A program made the translations under genes and the position numbers. Shown here one piece after another: positions 34,315-49,300 of a stretch of 64,000 nucleotides of DNA. The notes under the pieces are model-generated. The model was given only the letters and a program-made list of their open reading frames with translations, searched no databases and had not been told where the DNA came from. How positions within the stretch are numbered: position 1 is the first letter of the stretch; the number at the start of each line of letters is the position of its first letter. Location of the stretch: contig CAJNOQ010000137.1 in assembly GCA_905250885.1 (NCBI GenBank), forward strand, positions 1 to 64,000, read 5' to 3'. The DNA comes from Didymodactylos carnosus (lineage: Eukaryota; Rotifera; Eurotatoria; Philodinida; Philodinidae).

Positions 34315-37300
34315 CTACAATTATGAATAAAAATGTTATAATATAAATCTAAAAAAATTGAGTGATACACAAACCTGGAGGGCCGGCTAAACCGCTGATA
34401 CCATTAACTCCGGGAGTGCCCTAAAATGTAATACAAATTATAGCTGAACTAAGCATTAGCTTCAAAAATATAATATTTTTTCATTCGGAACATTCAAAAG
34501 ACATACTCGATCTCCTTTTGGACCCATATATCCGGGCAAGCCTGGTGAGCCGGGTTGTCCTGTAATAAGCGAAATAAGAAGTTTTAACTTGTGAGACATT
34601 CATACTAGTTTATCGAATATATTATATACCTGGTGGTCCTCTTTCACCCGGTTGTCCAGAAAAGCCTAAAACGATCAGAGTGAAATTATTTTAATAGCTA
34701 AGATTTTTACATCTCTCAAACGTTAGCTACTTAAAAGAGGAACTGGTTAGGTAGACATGAATACTAAAATTTCTCAAAGAAATTACCTGGTGGTCCTTGA
34801 AGTCCGGGAAGACCTAGAAATAAACGATTGCTTTTAGAATGATGTACATATTGTGAACCTGGATGGTTGTTGTCGTCCGATTTTTTTGCAAAATTTTAGA
34901 GCGATAATAAGTTTTTGTTCAGTTTATTATATTTTAAGTAGGAAAGTCCTTAGCTAAAACTGCTATATTGATACAATCCTATAGTCTGCGTTCTTCAGGA
35001 AATAACCGAGTCGTAACTTTGTTAATATGTTTGGGGTGTTTAAGTTTGACAAGACATGGAAAAATCAATTACAAACGCATAAATATTCAGTTCCTTCTTA
35101 GATCAGTTGACTAGAGTAGTATCCGCTTCAAATATCAAACGTACCTGGCTGTCCCATAGGTCCCATGCTACCCTTTTCACCACGAGCACCAACATCGGCT
35201 GGACCTTGAATACAATCACCTCTTTGTCCTTGCAAACCTAAATAAATCAATATAATATGTTTCACAGAACTTACCAAAAATAAAAGTAAAGGCTGTAAGT
35301 TGTACTTGTTCATTCATAGTATTCTCATGATATTAGCTCGTATTAGCAAATATGTTTAGGACAAAAAAGTCACAAAAAAGAATAGAGTACATACCTGGTA
35401 GACCTGAGTTGCCTGGACGTCCGTCAAGTCCACGTTCACCCTTTTGTCCTGGTAAGCCTTAATAGAAGGAAAAAACAAAAAAATTAAAAGTAATACAAGA
35501 ATTAGTTGTAAATAGTAGTTGTGGATGTATCACAGTCATAGAAAGAGTTTGAAATAGGTACAAATATTAGTTACCTTGTGCTCCGGGAAGGCCAGGTGCT
35601 CCTAAAATTCAAAATTAAGGTTTAAAACAAAGCGTATATTGTCATAGTTTTTCTATAAGTTCATGCTTTTTATTCTCTCCGTCTGTCAAAAAAAGATGTT
35701 GTCGTTGTAGTATGATGAATTAGATGCACACCATTGACTCTATCTTTTCATTATTTGCTCAAACGGTGGCTTCATTACATTTTATGTTTGCTTCAAAAAC
35801 ACAAAATATGTTCTTACCTTTCATTCCTGGTTCTCCTGGTTGACCTAGAGTAACAAGAATGGTCATGATGGTTATACCAAAAAAAGTCCGATTGTTTTAT
35901 TTTGTTAAACATACCAGGCATTCCAGGGAAGCCTCTTTCGCCAGGTTGTCCAGGTAGACCATTCATTCCTGGATTTCCATCTCGTCCTTTAGTTCCTGGA
36001 AGACCTGGTGCGCCTGGCTGGCCTGGTGGACCTACATTAAAAGCAAAATTATTCATTTTGTTTACAAAATTAGTCCCAATGCTTACAATCTTTTCCTGGT
36101 AAACCAGATGGTCCTATAAAGCGAAAAAATTCAAATAAATTTAGCCATACAATGAGCAACAGCACAAAGTCAAGAAAAAGCTTTACGTACCTGGTAATCC
36201 TGAGGTACCTGGAAGACCTGTCAACAACAAAATAAATGTTCATAGGGCTCAACTGTTACATAGATGAAACTGTTGTAAGCGAAGTTTTACCTGGTAAACC
36301 AGCGTCTCCTTTCTAAATGAATAAAAAAATTCATGAAACTAAATATTGTAACTAAACACTTTTTCAACTGTATCGGCTCAATTTACCTGGCCTAAGACAG
36401 GTGCATCACAATCTCGTCCAGCTAAACCTTGTGGACCCACAAATCCCGGAGGTCTTAAACAAGGAAAATTTCAAGTTAACAATCGTAAGGTGACATCTAA
36501 GCAAACATACCCTTTTTCACCCGGCAAACCTGGCATACCATCACGTCCTGGTAAACCCGCTTCTCCTTTTGGTCCAGCAGTGGCATAGCCTTTAATTTAA
36601 ACGAAAAATTGATTAGCTATTAATAGAATATTTACAGAATCTAAATTTTCTCTAACCTGGTTCTCCTTTCTGTCCTGGTAATCCACCTGGCCCTAAAAAA
36701 ATGTATGAACATGTGCACATAACCATCATGAAAAGAATATTAGGGCTTAATTAATTAGATTAATAATTTTGAATCACAATGTCCTTACCAACATCGCCCG
36801 GTAGACCAGCAGCACCTGGCAAGCCTGGTGGACCTGAAAGGAAGAAGAAAAATGTGAAAATAGCAAACAAGAAAGGCAAGAGTTTTGCCTACCATTCGAT
36901 CCTGGTAAACCCGAAAATCCCGGTTCCCCTAAAAATTAAATAAGCCTCATTTATTCAAATTGTACCAAGATTTCATCAACAATTACTATCTATGACAGTA
37001 GGATATTTAATATGGAGACTTTTAAACACTTTTCTTTTCCTAATCATTTCTTATTTTGAAAAAGTGACAAAAAAAATCCGAAATATTTTTACCTATTAGT
37101 ACTCTTTAGTAAAATCAAGTTATGAAATAAGAAATACCGAGATTATGTGTGCGAACAACGAAACCTTTCGTTGTTTGGAAATTTAGTCTTTTTTTTTGCG
37201 AGTTGTTTTCAAAATGTGAATATTACCTTTCAATCCTGGCATTCCTGGCAATCCCTAAAACAAATATTCCCATATGATACTCAACATTCATGTATTATAC

Positions 37301-40300
37301 GAAATATCGCATAATCTATTTCTTGTTCAATCACTTACTGATGAGCCGGGTGCTCCAGGTAAGCCAACAGGTCCCGGTTGACCTAAAAGCAGTACAGAGC
37401 GGTGCTAATAACTGTTTGATGACAACGATTAGATAATTTTTTACTTACCAGGCATACCAGCTGTTCCCTTTGCGCCTTGTATTCCTATAGAGAAATAAGA
37501 ATATATAAGAATAGAAGAAATAAGAATGCGCTTATTAGTTGCGTACCTGGATAACCATTAAGACCTCTATCACCCTAAACCAACAATCCAAATGATTAGC
37601 AGATGACTTTGATTGTAAAAAAAACCATTACATACCTTTATACCGGGCATACCTGCACCACCATCTAGTCCCGGAGTTCCGGCCTCTCCTTTTTGACCAG
37701 GAGCACCTAGAAAAAACGGTACAGACTTTGATTTTTCGACACATGCTAATGTAATATAATAAATGACAAACCATTTAATCCTGGTGGTCCGTTAAGGCCT
37801 ATAAAGTAATAAGAATATATTTAAATAGACGAATAATAGCTATATAGGACAAAAAAGTCTTACCTGGTAAACCACTCTCGCCTTTTTGTCCCGGTAACCC
37901 GTTGTAACCAGTATCACCTAGTAAAAGTAACAAATAAGAATGAATATGTGCACTGGAGAGTGTTGATAAAGTTATGTTTTTTATAGTATAATGCGAGATC
38001 TGATAACTAAGAAAGAACTAATTTTAAGCCTACTGAAAACCATTTCAAACAAAGACTTCTATAGTTTTTCTTTGCAAATAGTTTTATTTTTGTTACACGG
38101 TTCTCTGTAGTCGTTAAACCAATTTCAAAAAACACTAAATTACCTTTGCTTCCTATTGATCCCGGTGTTCCTGATTGGCCTAATTAAATGAAATTAAATT
38201 GTAATAAAAAAAGTAACTTCGTAAAAGAAATTTCGTCATACCTGGCACGCCTGGCGGTCCTGGTAAACCCTAAAATATTTTAAACAATATCTAGTTAGTT
38301 TTGATGATGTATTATTGTAAACGACATACTGAAGCCCCTTAAAAAAGGCTCATAATATATATACATAGTGTATCTAATACAAATGCGGACGGCGTTGTTA
38401 ACATATTTATTCAGTTTTAGATCACTCAAACGTGCATGCCTTCAAAATTCTCCTTTCTTTTCCAAGCTTTAACACAGGTAAAAAAACTTACTCTTTCTCC
38501 CGGCGCTCCCGGTAGGCCTAAAAGAACAATTAATAAAATCATTAAAATATTTTAAAGTTCGTTCAAAATAAATGAAGCCATTACCGTTCATTCCTGGTGG
38601 TCCTCGTTCTCCAGCCAATCCCATTTGACCAGGTGCACCAGGGAAGCCTGAAAAACAAAATAATAATCATAGATTATATTCCTAAAAAATGATTGAGCAA
38701 TTTACCTTGTTCACCAAGTGCGCCTTTGATTCCTATAAAGACAAAAATTTTTTTTTTCACGAAATATCCTACGGAATAATTCTTTCTCATAAAACTTTCT
38801 CAAAAACTTTAGAAGTTAAGGTATTAGAATTCTATTATGTAAAAAGTTATCTGACGGTGTTTTCCTTTATTGGTCATAGTATCAGAAAATCTTGAATGTA
38901 ATATAACAAATTTACCTGTCGGTCCAACGTTTCGTTCTCCTTTTGGACCTGGCAATCCCGGCATTCCATCTTTGCCTATAATAAATAAATATTATTAATT
39001 TCATCTAGTTCTTACATTCATTTATACAATAAGACAACGCCTAGCAGTATATGAATATTTTATATAATCACGTTAACTCCTGAGACTAACTATAGAAGTA
39101 CGCTAGACGTCGTATTATGTAATGACAACAAGTTAACATCATTTACCTGGAAGTCCACTTAATCCTGGAGCACCTGGAAGACCGGCAGGTCCTCTGAAAA
39201 GATAATACAGCAGTTAGATTTTATTAATTAATTTGACGCAATGGTTTTTATCTACCTTTCTCCAGGAGCTCCTCTCGAAGCAGCACTGCCCTAAAACAGT
39301 ACGAGAGTTTAATGTCATGACACTGTGTACTTTTTATATAGATTATTATATCAATAAGATATTTAATGTGAAAAATGTATCATTTTATCTTGTGTAATGA
39401 GTCTGAAATAAAATCTGGGATACAGCAGTGTACTTACTGGTTCTCCTTTGCCTCCTGGTAAGCCTGGCTGACCTGGAAAGCCTCGATCACCTAAAAATAA
39501 GATAAAAACGTTAAGTATATTTAACCGTGGCTTCAATAATTTAAAAAAATTCTACACTCTTTTACCTTTTTGTCCATTTGCACATTGTAAACACTGCGGG
39601 CCAGGTTGTCCAGGTAGACCTTTAGATAAAAGAAACAACTCATGTAATTGTATGTATATCAATTTTTTTCGAACAGTATTCATACCTCTGTCACCCTTCG
39701 GTCCGGATGAACCCTTTAAAAGAAAAAAATCACGATCCATAAAATGAAAATAGTAAAATTGTACAAAAGATTATCAGTTATAATCTCGCCAGTCATTCAT
39801 GTTAAACTTGTAAGATTAGAAATTTTGCTTGAAGATTATTCTTACAGTCAGCACTCGCAACATGTAACTTAGGAAAAACGATTATAACGCTGAGATATGC
39901 CATCTAATATACGTACGGGAAGTCCTGGTGATCCACTTTGTCCAGCGAGCCCCGGAAAGCCTACAACACCTTTGTCGCCTGAAAGAAAAAATGGTTATGA
40001 GTACATTTTTGATAACATTTAGCAAAAAAAAATTTAAATCTATATTTACCTGGAAGTCCGGGAATTCCATCACTACCGGGTCTACCATCAAGTCCTCGTT
40101 CACCTAAATAATGACACCATTTTGTGTAGTAGAAGAAATAAAAATTGTATCTTTATATATAAATGAAAGTTCTATAGGTATTTTTCGACAACATTTTTGA
40201 GGTTATGTAGTTATTTGTATTTTATTAGTTTAAAATGCTGATTGTTTATAGTAACTACATCGTTTATTTTTTATGGCAGTTTTTAAGTGTTGACTACAAT

Positions 40301-43300
40301 TGTCTATTATAGATCATAACTCAACATAATTCTCACTTCTCATCTGCAACAATTGAAGTAGGCAGAGTAAAAGCGAGAGTGACTAAGTGCCTATAAATAA
40401 TCATAATTCTATAACATATCATCGAGAATTACAGTCCATAATGAAAATTTGTAGATATAGTAGCTATCATTCACTCTATCGGCTATGTAGCACTCTTATT
40501 TACATGATCAACAAAATGAGTTATTAACTGTGTTCTTACCTTTTGCACCAATCATGCCGGGTAATCCTGGCATCCCATTTGCTCCTCTAAAAATACAATA
40601 ACGGTTTTTGTCAGAAAAAGTACAACATTACATAGAAATCGAAGTAAAAAAACTTAAAATTTGATTTTTAGATGAAGTTGATGAGCATTAAGCTACTGTG
40701 GTTCTACTTCATACGAGTGTAGTATAAAGTGATCCGTATCACTCATCAATTATGTCAAAATGATGAGTGTAGATAAATACAGTAGATCTGAAGCTAAGAT
40801 GTTATTATCTTTTATTTGATGTCCTGTAGTATTGTTTGCAAATAAGATTTCAATCCAAACATATTTTCAATAGTACTTACGGCATTCCTGGAAATCCTTT
40901 CTCTCCACTAAGACCGGGTTGACCTGGTGGTCCTACTGGTCCAACTGGACCTTAAAAAATAAATGATAACATTAGCAAATAGAACGCATTTCATACCAAA
41001 AATTATAATAAAAGAAACTTTCACTAATTTCTCTTTTTATACATGGGATCATATAGAATACATGTATAAAGAAAATGAAAATCTTATCCTAATTCGAATT
41101 TATCTCATTTTTAAGCTGTTCTGTAGACAAACAGTGAATTATTCAGAAAACAGGTCAAGAAAATTCTATAATAGTTTGTGATAATCGAAATCGCTTTTAA
41201 AAATTCTCGTGTTATTCTATCGACTCCAACAATTTATTAACATACCCGGTGCACCTAAAGAAGAGAGAAAATATGAACATTATCTACTTTGGATATGAAA
41301 GCTAAAGATAACTTACCATCGAGACCAGATGGGCCTGGTAAACCTTGATCTCCTGAAAAGATGAAACAAAAACAACTGTTAAACTGTTTTTAACAATAAA
41401 AAACGTGTTACAAACCTTTCTGTCCAGCAAATCCGGGTTCACCACGATCTCTGTAGAAAAGAAATTGTATGGTTAGTAAAATACGGAAAATGTTGTAGGT
41501 AAAATAACAAATAAATTGTGATAATCTTACCCTTTTGGTCCTATCAGTCCTGGATAACCATTTCCACCTGGTAAACCAGCTTCACCTACAAAATAAAAAG
41601 AAAATATGATTCATTATTATGTACCACAATGTAAATTAAAATGTCCAAAACTGATTTATTTAATCTAGCTTTTTTTTCTTCTGAGAAGACGATCAATAAT
41701 TAAACAATATCCAAAAGTTTAGATTAATATTCGTTATAGTAGCTTATGTAACGGACTTGTAAGAACTTCGGCTTCAAATTACCTTTGGTTCCTGGTAATC
41801 CAGCTTCACCCTGAGCTCCAGCCAAACCTGAAAAAATTAAAGATTGAATTTTTAATGCAATCAGAAAATGTTTCTTTATAGCATAATGTAAATCTCTAAC
41901 ACGCATCAATATAGAGAGAAAAAGATAAACAGTTTTTACGTAAGCACTTTTGTGAAAGAGTATGCATGATACCAAAGTCTTATTTTATTTAACTATTATT
42001 TAAATAAGTATAATTATTATCAATAATTACTTACCAGGAAAACCTCTATCTCCCTTTTCACCCGGTGCTCCTTGTGCTCCTGTAATAAATACCATACCGA
42101 TGTGATATACAGGACTTAAAACTAAGATAGATAAAAACTCATCGTACCTGGAAATCCTGGACCAGGTAAACCAGCGTCTCCCTTTTCTCCTACAACGATT
42201 AAATACATTCTGTTGACCAGATGATCTCAACTTGTTGTTTCAACGAACCTCTTAATCCGGGTGCTCCAGGCATGCCGTCTAAAATTTAAAAGAAAAGAAA
42301 AGTGTTACATTATTTCAATGAGAAGAGTTGTTTTAACAGATGATAATCAAGAAAAAAAATAGAATCCTTTTAAAAATTCAGTTTAATCTTTAATCGAATA
42401 TAAACTAAGTATAACAAATCAGACGGATTGTCTAGATACTGTTGGATCACTCTCTCTTTTCTAAACAGAAGGATTCTTTTTAAACTATTGTATAATAGAA
42501 ACTTACCGTAGCCTTTTGGTCCCGGTAGTCCTGGTGTTCCATCACGGCCCTATGATTGTATTTGTAAAAATATGTTTAGGTGTACAATAATCATTATATT
42601 TACTTACTGGAAGACCAGGTTCACCTCTTTGACCTAAAAAGCAAACGATTCCATTAATTTATCTTTCAAACGACTGAATGCATAAATACACAAACCTGTA
42701 ATTCCTTTTTGTCCCATTGCACCGGGCAAACCAGGCATTCCAGCGTCTCCTACAAGATCGATCCAATTAAATTACAGTAAAATTTTCTAGCTTTTTTGTA
42801 AGTCGATTAGTACCCATTCTTTTTAGAAAAATTGTCATCTGTATCACTTACCTTTCGTTCCTGATATACAATTTGCTCCTGGTAAACCGGGGGACCCCTA
42901 TAAAAACAATTCTCATTAATAAATTATAATCGTGTCCTCTCCTCTGTAATACAAACCTGTAAACCTGGTGAACCGGGAGCTCCAGGATAACCACGATCAC
43001 CTAAAAATATCGAACATCACGTTACGTATTTATTAGATGAAAATTAAATCAGACAAACTAACCTTTATCTCCAATACTTCCAGGTGCAGATACAGGGCCA
43101 GCGAAAGATCGCCCTTTGATAAAAAGCAGTTATTTTAACGATAAGATCAACACGAAAGTCTTATGTTTATTACCTGGTTCTCCTATCAAAATACGAAAGA
43201 TAAAACAATGTCAATAAAATAGTAATTCAAAATGAGATAATGTTACCTTTGGCTCCTGCAACACCAGGAACTCCGGGAATTCCTAAAAAGTGAATAGAAA

Positions 43301-46300
43301 GTTTTGTATTACGTTAAACTCAAAAGTTCGTTAATAATAATAGCTTTATGATCCTGTTTAGCAACAATAGAATGTCTGATATAAAATAACATGCGATGTG
43401 TGGTAAAACATTGTACTTACCAACAGGACCGGGTATGCCCTTTTCTCCTTTTTCACCTGGATAAGATGCACCAGGCGGACCAAGATCTCCCTGTGAAAGT
43501 AGAAGAATACTGATGAACAATTTTTATTCCAGTTTGAGTGACAGTCTTTTTTAGCTCAAAAACAATTGTTTCAGTGCAGTGTATTACTATGACCATAAAA
43601 AGTCCTTCATAAGATTTTATTCATGATTGAAGATTTTTTTTATAAGATAAATTTATCCGGCAAGTATAATTGGAATACAATTTAATTTACGTACCATTGG
43701 TCCGGGACTACCTGGTGGTCCTTGTTGTCCCGGATAACCTTAAAATAGATAAATTTTATTAAGCATTTCACTCTGCTATAAGACATTTATTTAAAATTTC
43801 AACGTACCAGCGTCGCCCTAAAAGAAGTAACAAAAATAATTATAACATAGTAGTTGGATAATATTCATTGGACAAAATTTATGCTTACTTTTGGTCCCAT
43901 AGGTCCTACGGTTCCTGGTTGTCCATCTCTTCCACTGTAACCCGCAGCTCCTATAAAAACAGAACAAATTTTATCAGTAACAGTTAAAGTAAGTATCCGC
44001 TATAGCGTTTCAGTTTATAAAGAGAGTTTTTTATGTGCAAATTTGAGATTTGAAGCCTTTTTTAATTTGTAGAACACTTCCTTGAAACTCAAAAATAGCA
44101 CTTGACAGTATGGATCAATAAAAAGTCAAAAGAAAACTCGTATTGTAACACACTTACCTCGATCACCTTTGTCTCCTTTCAAGCCCGGTAATCCTAAATG
44201 AGAAAGAAAGAATTGATAGTTGGTTTTGGCCTTAATCTGATGTTCATGAGCTAACACACTCACCTGGTGTGCCTTTTTCGCCAGACATTCCTTGTACCGT
44301 TGAGACACGAGCCGGTTCACCCTGAATGATGAAATAAAACAATTCTAGCACATTCGATTCAGTTATTTTGTATACTAAATTACCTTTTCTCCTTTAGTTC
44401 CTGGGATACCATCGATACCATTATTACCCTAAAGATATGTTAAAGTTCAGTTTACAATTGTTAAAGTTGAAATAGGAATTTCCAACTAGAGAAGATAAAT
44501 TGTATTGTTCGAAATCAATTAAGTCTACATCTTCAGAAACAGATCTGCTGCAAGGACATTTCTAATTTTTATTTGAGTCTTTTTGATTTAGTATAAAGAT
44601 TTTATTCATAAAAATTTTTAAAATAGATTAAAATTACCGGTTGACCAGCAGCTCCAATTCCTCCCGGATAACCTTGCAATCCAATGTCACCTATAAAAAA
44701 GAATGAATAATTGTACAGAGTTTAAATACTCCATTTTATATTGAGATCATAATTATTTTGTATATGATCAACGCCAGTTGAACATCCTTAAAGTACATAC
44801 CTCTTTCGCCTTTTTCACCAGAGCCTCCTCGTTGTCCAGGTGTTCCTAAAGACACACAAAGTCAGAATGTATATTGACAGCAAATCATAATAGGATTTGG
44901 AAAATCAATAATGATCTTTAACCAGTATTCTCGATTTTGTTCATATTTCGTTTTACATACTGTGGAATACAAATTTCTTTTAATTTAGATCCTATGGTTT
45001 ATACGTATAACAGTACTTAGCAAATTAGAAGAGAATACATTGAATATACTACAATATTATTAAAATTAGTTGAATTACGTCTCAAAATATATGACGGACA
45101 TTTGCAACATTAGAAGGAAAGAAATAAAAACAGAAAAGTACCTGCATCGCCAGGATAACCTAGAATACGAAGAAAAATGAATTGTAATTTAATAATATTC
45201 TTATATGATTTGCTAGACGCTAACTAACCAGGTTCGCCTTTAGAGCCTTTCAGTCCATCACGTGCACCACAAACACCGTCCAAACCTTGAATTCAATATA
45301 CAAATTACAATTAGTTTCAATTAATTCATAAAATAAATCAGTTTTGAAAAAAGCATGAAATTTATCTCGGTACGAATTAAATTATTAAAACTTCACTGTT
45401 TAACTGTTTCTATGCAAAAAAAGTGATGAACATTTTATTTTTCTTATTCAACTGTCTTTTGAAATCACGATAAGATAACCTAATAAAAAGGTACTCAGTC
45501 AACTTACCTCTGTCTCCTTTTAAGCCTTTTGTTCCAGGAACACCTTGAAATCCGGGACTTCCCGAAGGTCCCATAGGGCCTGGATCTAAAATGCAAATTT
45601 AATACCAGTTAATATTTGTATAACAATGAGCAATTTTTTTTTCTGTTTTTAGGAAAAAAACTCACTTCCTTGAGGACCTGGTAATCCGGAGCCAGATGAT
45701 GAGTTTCCAGGAAGACCACGTAAGCCAGGCAGACCTCGTTCACCTATAATGAAGAATAAATGCCGATCACATAATTAATTAGAAGATGAGTTCAATTACC
45801 TTTTGCTCCACTTTGTCCTGATGGTCCAGGATATCCGTCAATACCAGGCGGTCCCTGAGCCGATCTACCAGGTTCACCTTAAAATTGTATGAGATACTAA
45901 AGTGAAGTATCCATTATACATACATTCTTCTTACCTTTTGGTCCAGGTTCTCCTTTAGCACCTCGATATCCTGAAATGAGATCATGCAGTTATCAATAAA
46001 AAATGTTTATTTATACACTCCTCTATAATTTTTCAAATAAATATAGTTATAATTACCTTGAGGACCAGCGAAACCAGCCGGTCCGGGGTCACCTAGAGTT
46101 GAAAAGAAGAATTGAATAGTAATATCTTCGTTAATCACATTTTTATTTATTGCTTACCAGGACGTCCACTATCTCCTTTTGGACCTCTCTGACCCGGTTG
46201 TCCAGCTGTAAAAAAATTTTAATGATCAAAAAGAAATAAAACGATGTTTTTCAATCTTACCTTGTCCAGGTGGACCATTTGCACCATCAAATCCTCTATC

Positions 46301-49300
46301 TCCTTTTGGTCCCTGTGATCCCATGATACCCGGTGGTCCCAAAAATCCAGGTGGTCCGGGCATGCCACGGTCACCTTTTGGTCCTGATGGACCTGGTTGT
46401 CCGTATGATAAATCAGGTGTTGTATCCTATAACATTAATATTAATAAAGACTTATTCTTATTATGCTAGTTAAAAAAATCGGTTAAAATTAACTCTTCTC
46501 GGTATAGTGCATGTTTACAATACAAAGTATGCCACTACATAGTCGTTCGATTTAGAGAAAATCTTTTTGTTCAGCCATAAAATAGTTGACTGACTCGTGA
46601 GCGTTGAAAGTGATCAACCTATATGGATTTATATATAAAACTTACCGTTATACACATGCCAGGCATACCGGGAAAACCTCTGTCTCCTAGAAAAATAGAA
46701 ACAATAATTTAGAAAATGCATGAAATGATCGCAGAAGTAAATGGTTAAGATTAAGTATAATAGTTTTTAATCTATTAAACAAACTGCTCCCATAAACTCT
46801 GATAATTACATAGAATAATTATAGTGCAAAGTAAATACCTTTGTCTCCTGGACTTCCATTTTGTCCATGTCTTCCGGGTGCACCCTGTAGTATAAAAAAA
46901 TGAATGAATATTTTTGAATTTATATGTAGTTATCCCTACTTACAGGCTGTCCGGGGTATCCTGGAGCTCCACGATCTCTGAAAAAAATATTATTAGATTA
47001 TATGTATGATATTTTATGCATTTATCATTCGCTAGTACAACTTCAACTTCTCGGAGTTTACTGTAAATCCTTTCTACCCAGGACAATGGAAATGATCGGT
47101 TTATGGTCGTAAATGACCGTATTTAATCGTAAATCATCGTTTACGATCGTATAAATTCAACCCGGGTAGACAACTCTCACTTCGATATTAAAGTTGATCT
47201 CCTTCTACTCAGAATGTTAGAACAGTAACACTATGTATAGTTCTAATTAGTATTTAGAATTTAAACAATGAATACAAGAAGATATCATTTCAAAATTCAT
47301 CAATGCTAAATACTTTTTTGGTTACATACCCTGCCTGTCCAGGAAAACCAGCGGGACCCGGCATACCGTTATAACCCTAAAATAAAAGTTGATAATAGTG
47401 AATAAAATTCAGTTTCATTGAAAAAACGCATTCTCATATTTAAAACATATTTGAGACTTATTCTCGCCAATAAAGATAGTTAAAGAAAAATAAAATAAAT
47501 TATTCAGTTTTTACATCTCTTAGCTGAATGTTATTTTGAAATATAATATTTTTAAAAATGATGTTAATCATATAGTTTTAGCTCACTTAACATTTTCTAA
47601 GAAATAAATTTTACTAAACCATAAATCAAATACTTACTCTTGGTCCGACTGGGCCTGGTACTCCCTTTTCACCTATTAATATAAGTATAAAAATAATATT
47701 TTAAAACGAATATTAATGAAAAAGATTTTACAATCATTTTTACCTCTCATTCCTGCAGGACCCGCTTGACCCTATGAATAATAAATAATCAATGAATTAT
47801 TCAAACGAAAGATCTAATTTTGTTTTTCTTACTGGTGATCCCGGATAGCCTACAAAAGAATAGATAAAATAAATTATTTTGTATAGTGAATATTTTTCAG
47901 TTTTATTGAGTTTACCTGTATCGCCTGGTTCTCCTTTTGGACCCGTGTCACCCTAGAACGAAACGGAGACCTCATCATTAGAGTGTACAGTTGCTCAATA
48001 AACTTTTTAAACTACCTTTGAACCAGGTGGTCCTTGAACTGTTTGTGGATAATATGAGTAATTTCCTCCTTGAGCGTATTCAATTGACGCTGTTGGAAAG
48101 TTATATGGTGGTCCAGCTGGGCCCTAATAATAGAATAGAGAAAGAAAAATGATGTCTATGGTTTTCTAAAGCATTTTTGACACCTACCGGTTCTCCTTTT
48201 GCACCCATTGGTCCCATAAGTCCTAATCCAGGATTACCTTTAAAATTATAAATAAAAGATATTAATATCCGACATAATTTTTGTGGAAAAATGTCACACT
48301 AACAAATGACTTTTTTTAAAACTTACCCTGTTGCCCTGGTGGTCCACGTTCTCCTTTTGAACCCTATGATGAAGGGAAAGCATGATAGATTGAATTCTGA
48401 TGATGACTTTATGTCGTAGATCAACTTACATCCTGACCAGGATAGCCTGAAGGTCCTGGTGGTCCAATTATACCTGGATTTCCCGGTAATCCCTATTTAA
48501 TCATAAAATATTCTCATGTAATAAGCCCTGTACTGGAATTAAACAAAATACTTACAGCTCCTCCTGGCAAGCCTATAGGAAAAAAATTAGAATTGTATAG
48601 AAATTTCTTAGAAACATGTAAACTCTCTTAAAAAACGTTAATAGATATCATACCTGGTGGTCCAATTTCACCCTGAAAATAGAAAAAAATGGTAAAAAAA
48701 TTATTCTTTTTATCCGTGTAAAAAGATGTGGGTAAAAAGCACTTACTGTTTCGCCTTTAAATCCCGGTAATGCTTGTGCTGGTTCACCTTTTAAGAGAAA
48801 ATAAAGACATTATGAATGTTTGTACTGATTTCTATACAAAATGTGATTTCTACCTTTTTGTCCTCTATTTCCGGGTAATCCTGAAAAAAAAAATTTTAAT
48901 TAGTCTGGAAAAACTATTAGTTTGTCTAATGTATCCATTTACCAGGTTCACCGGGGATTCCAGGCTAGAAAAAAAAATGATAATAAAAAATAATTACATA
49001 TTATAAAATTCTATAATTGTTTGCTTAATCTTACCTGTCCACTATATCCAGGTCTTCCAGCATCTCCCTAGAATAAGAGAAAAATAAATAATTTAATTCA
49101 GTGCTTTTCGAATTGTCGATGAATAAGTGACACTCTCTATCTTTCAAACTCTAAATAAATTTTTAATCGTATGATTATCACTAAGAGAAGAACAATATTT
49201 CGAGTACACGCACGCACTTCTATATTTTTCGGATACTAAAAACCAATTTTTTAAAATGATAGTTTTTACACTTACTTTGGTTCCATTACATCCGTCTCGA

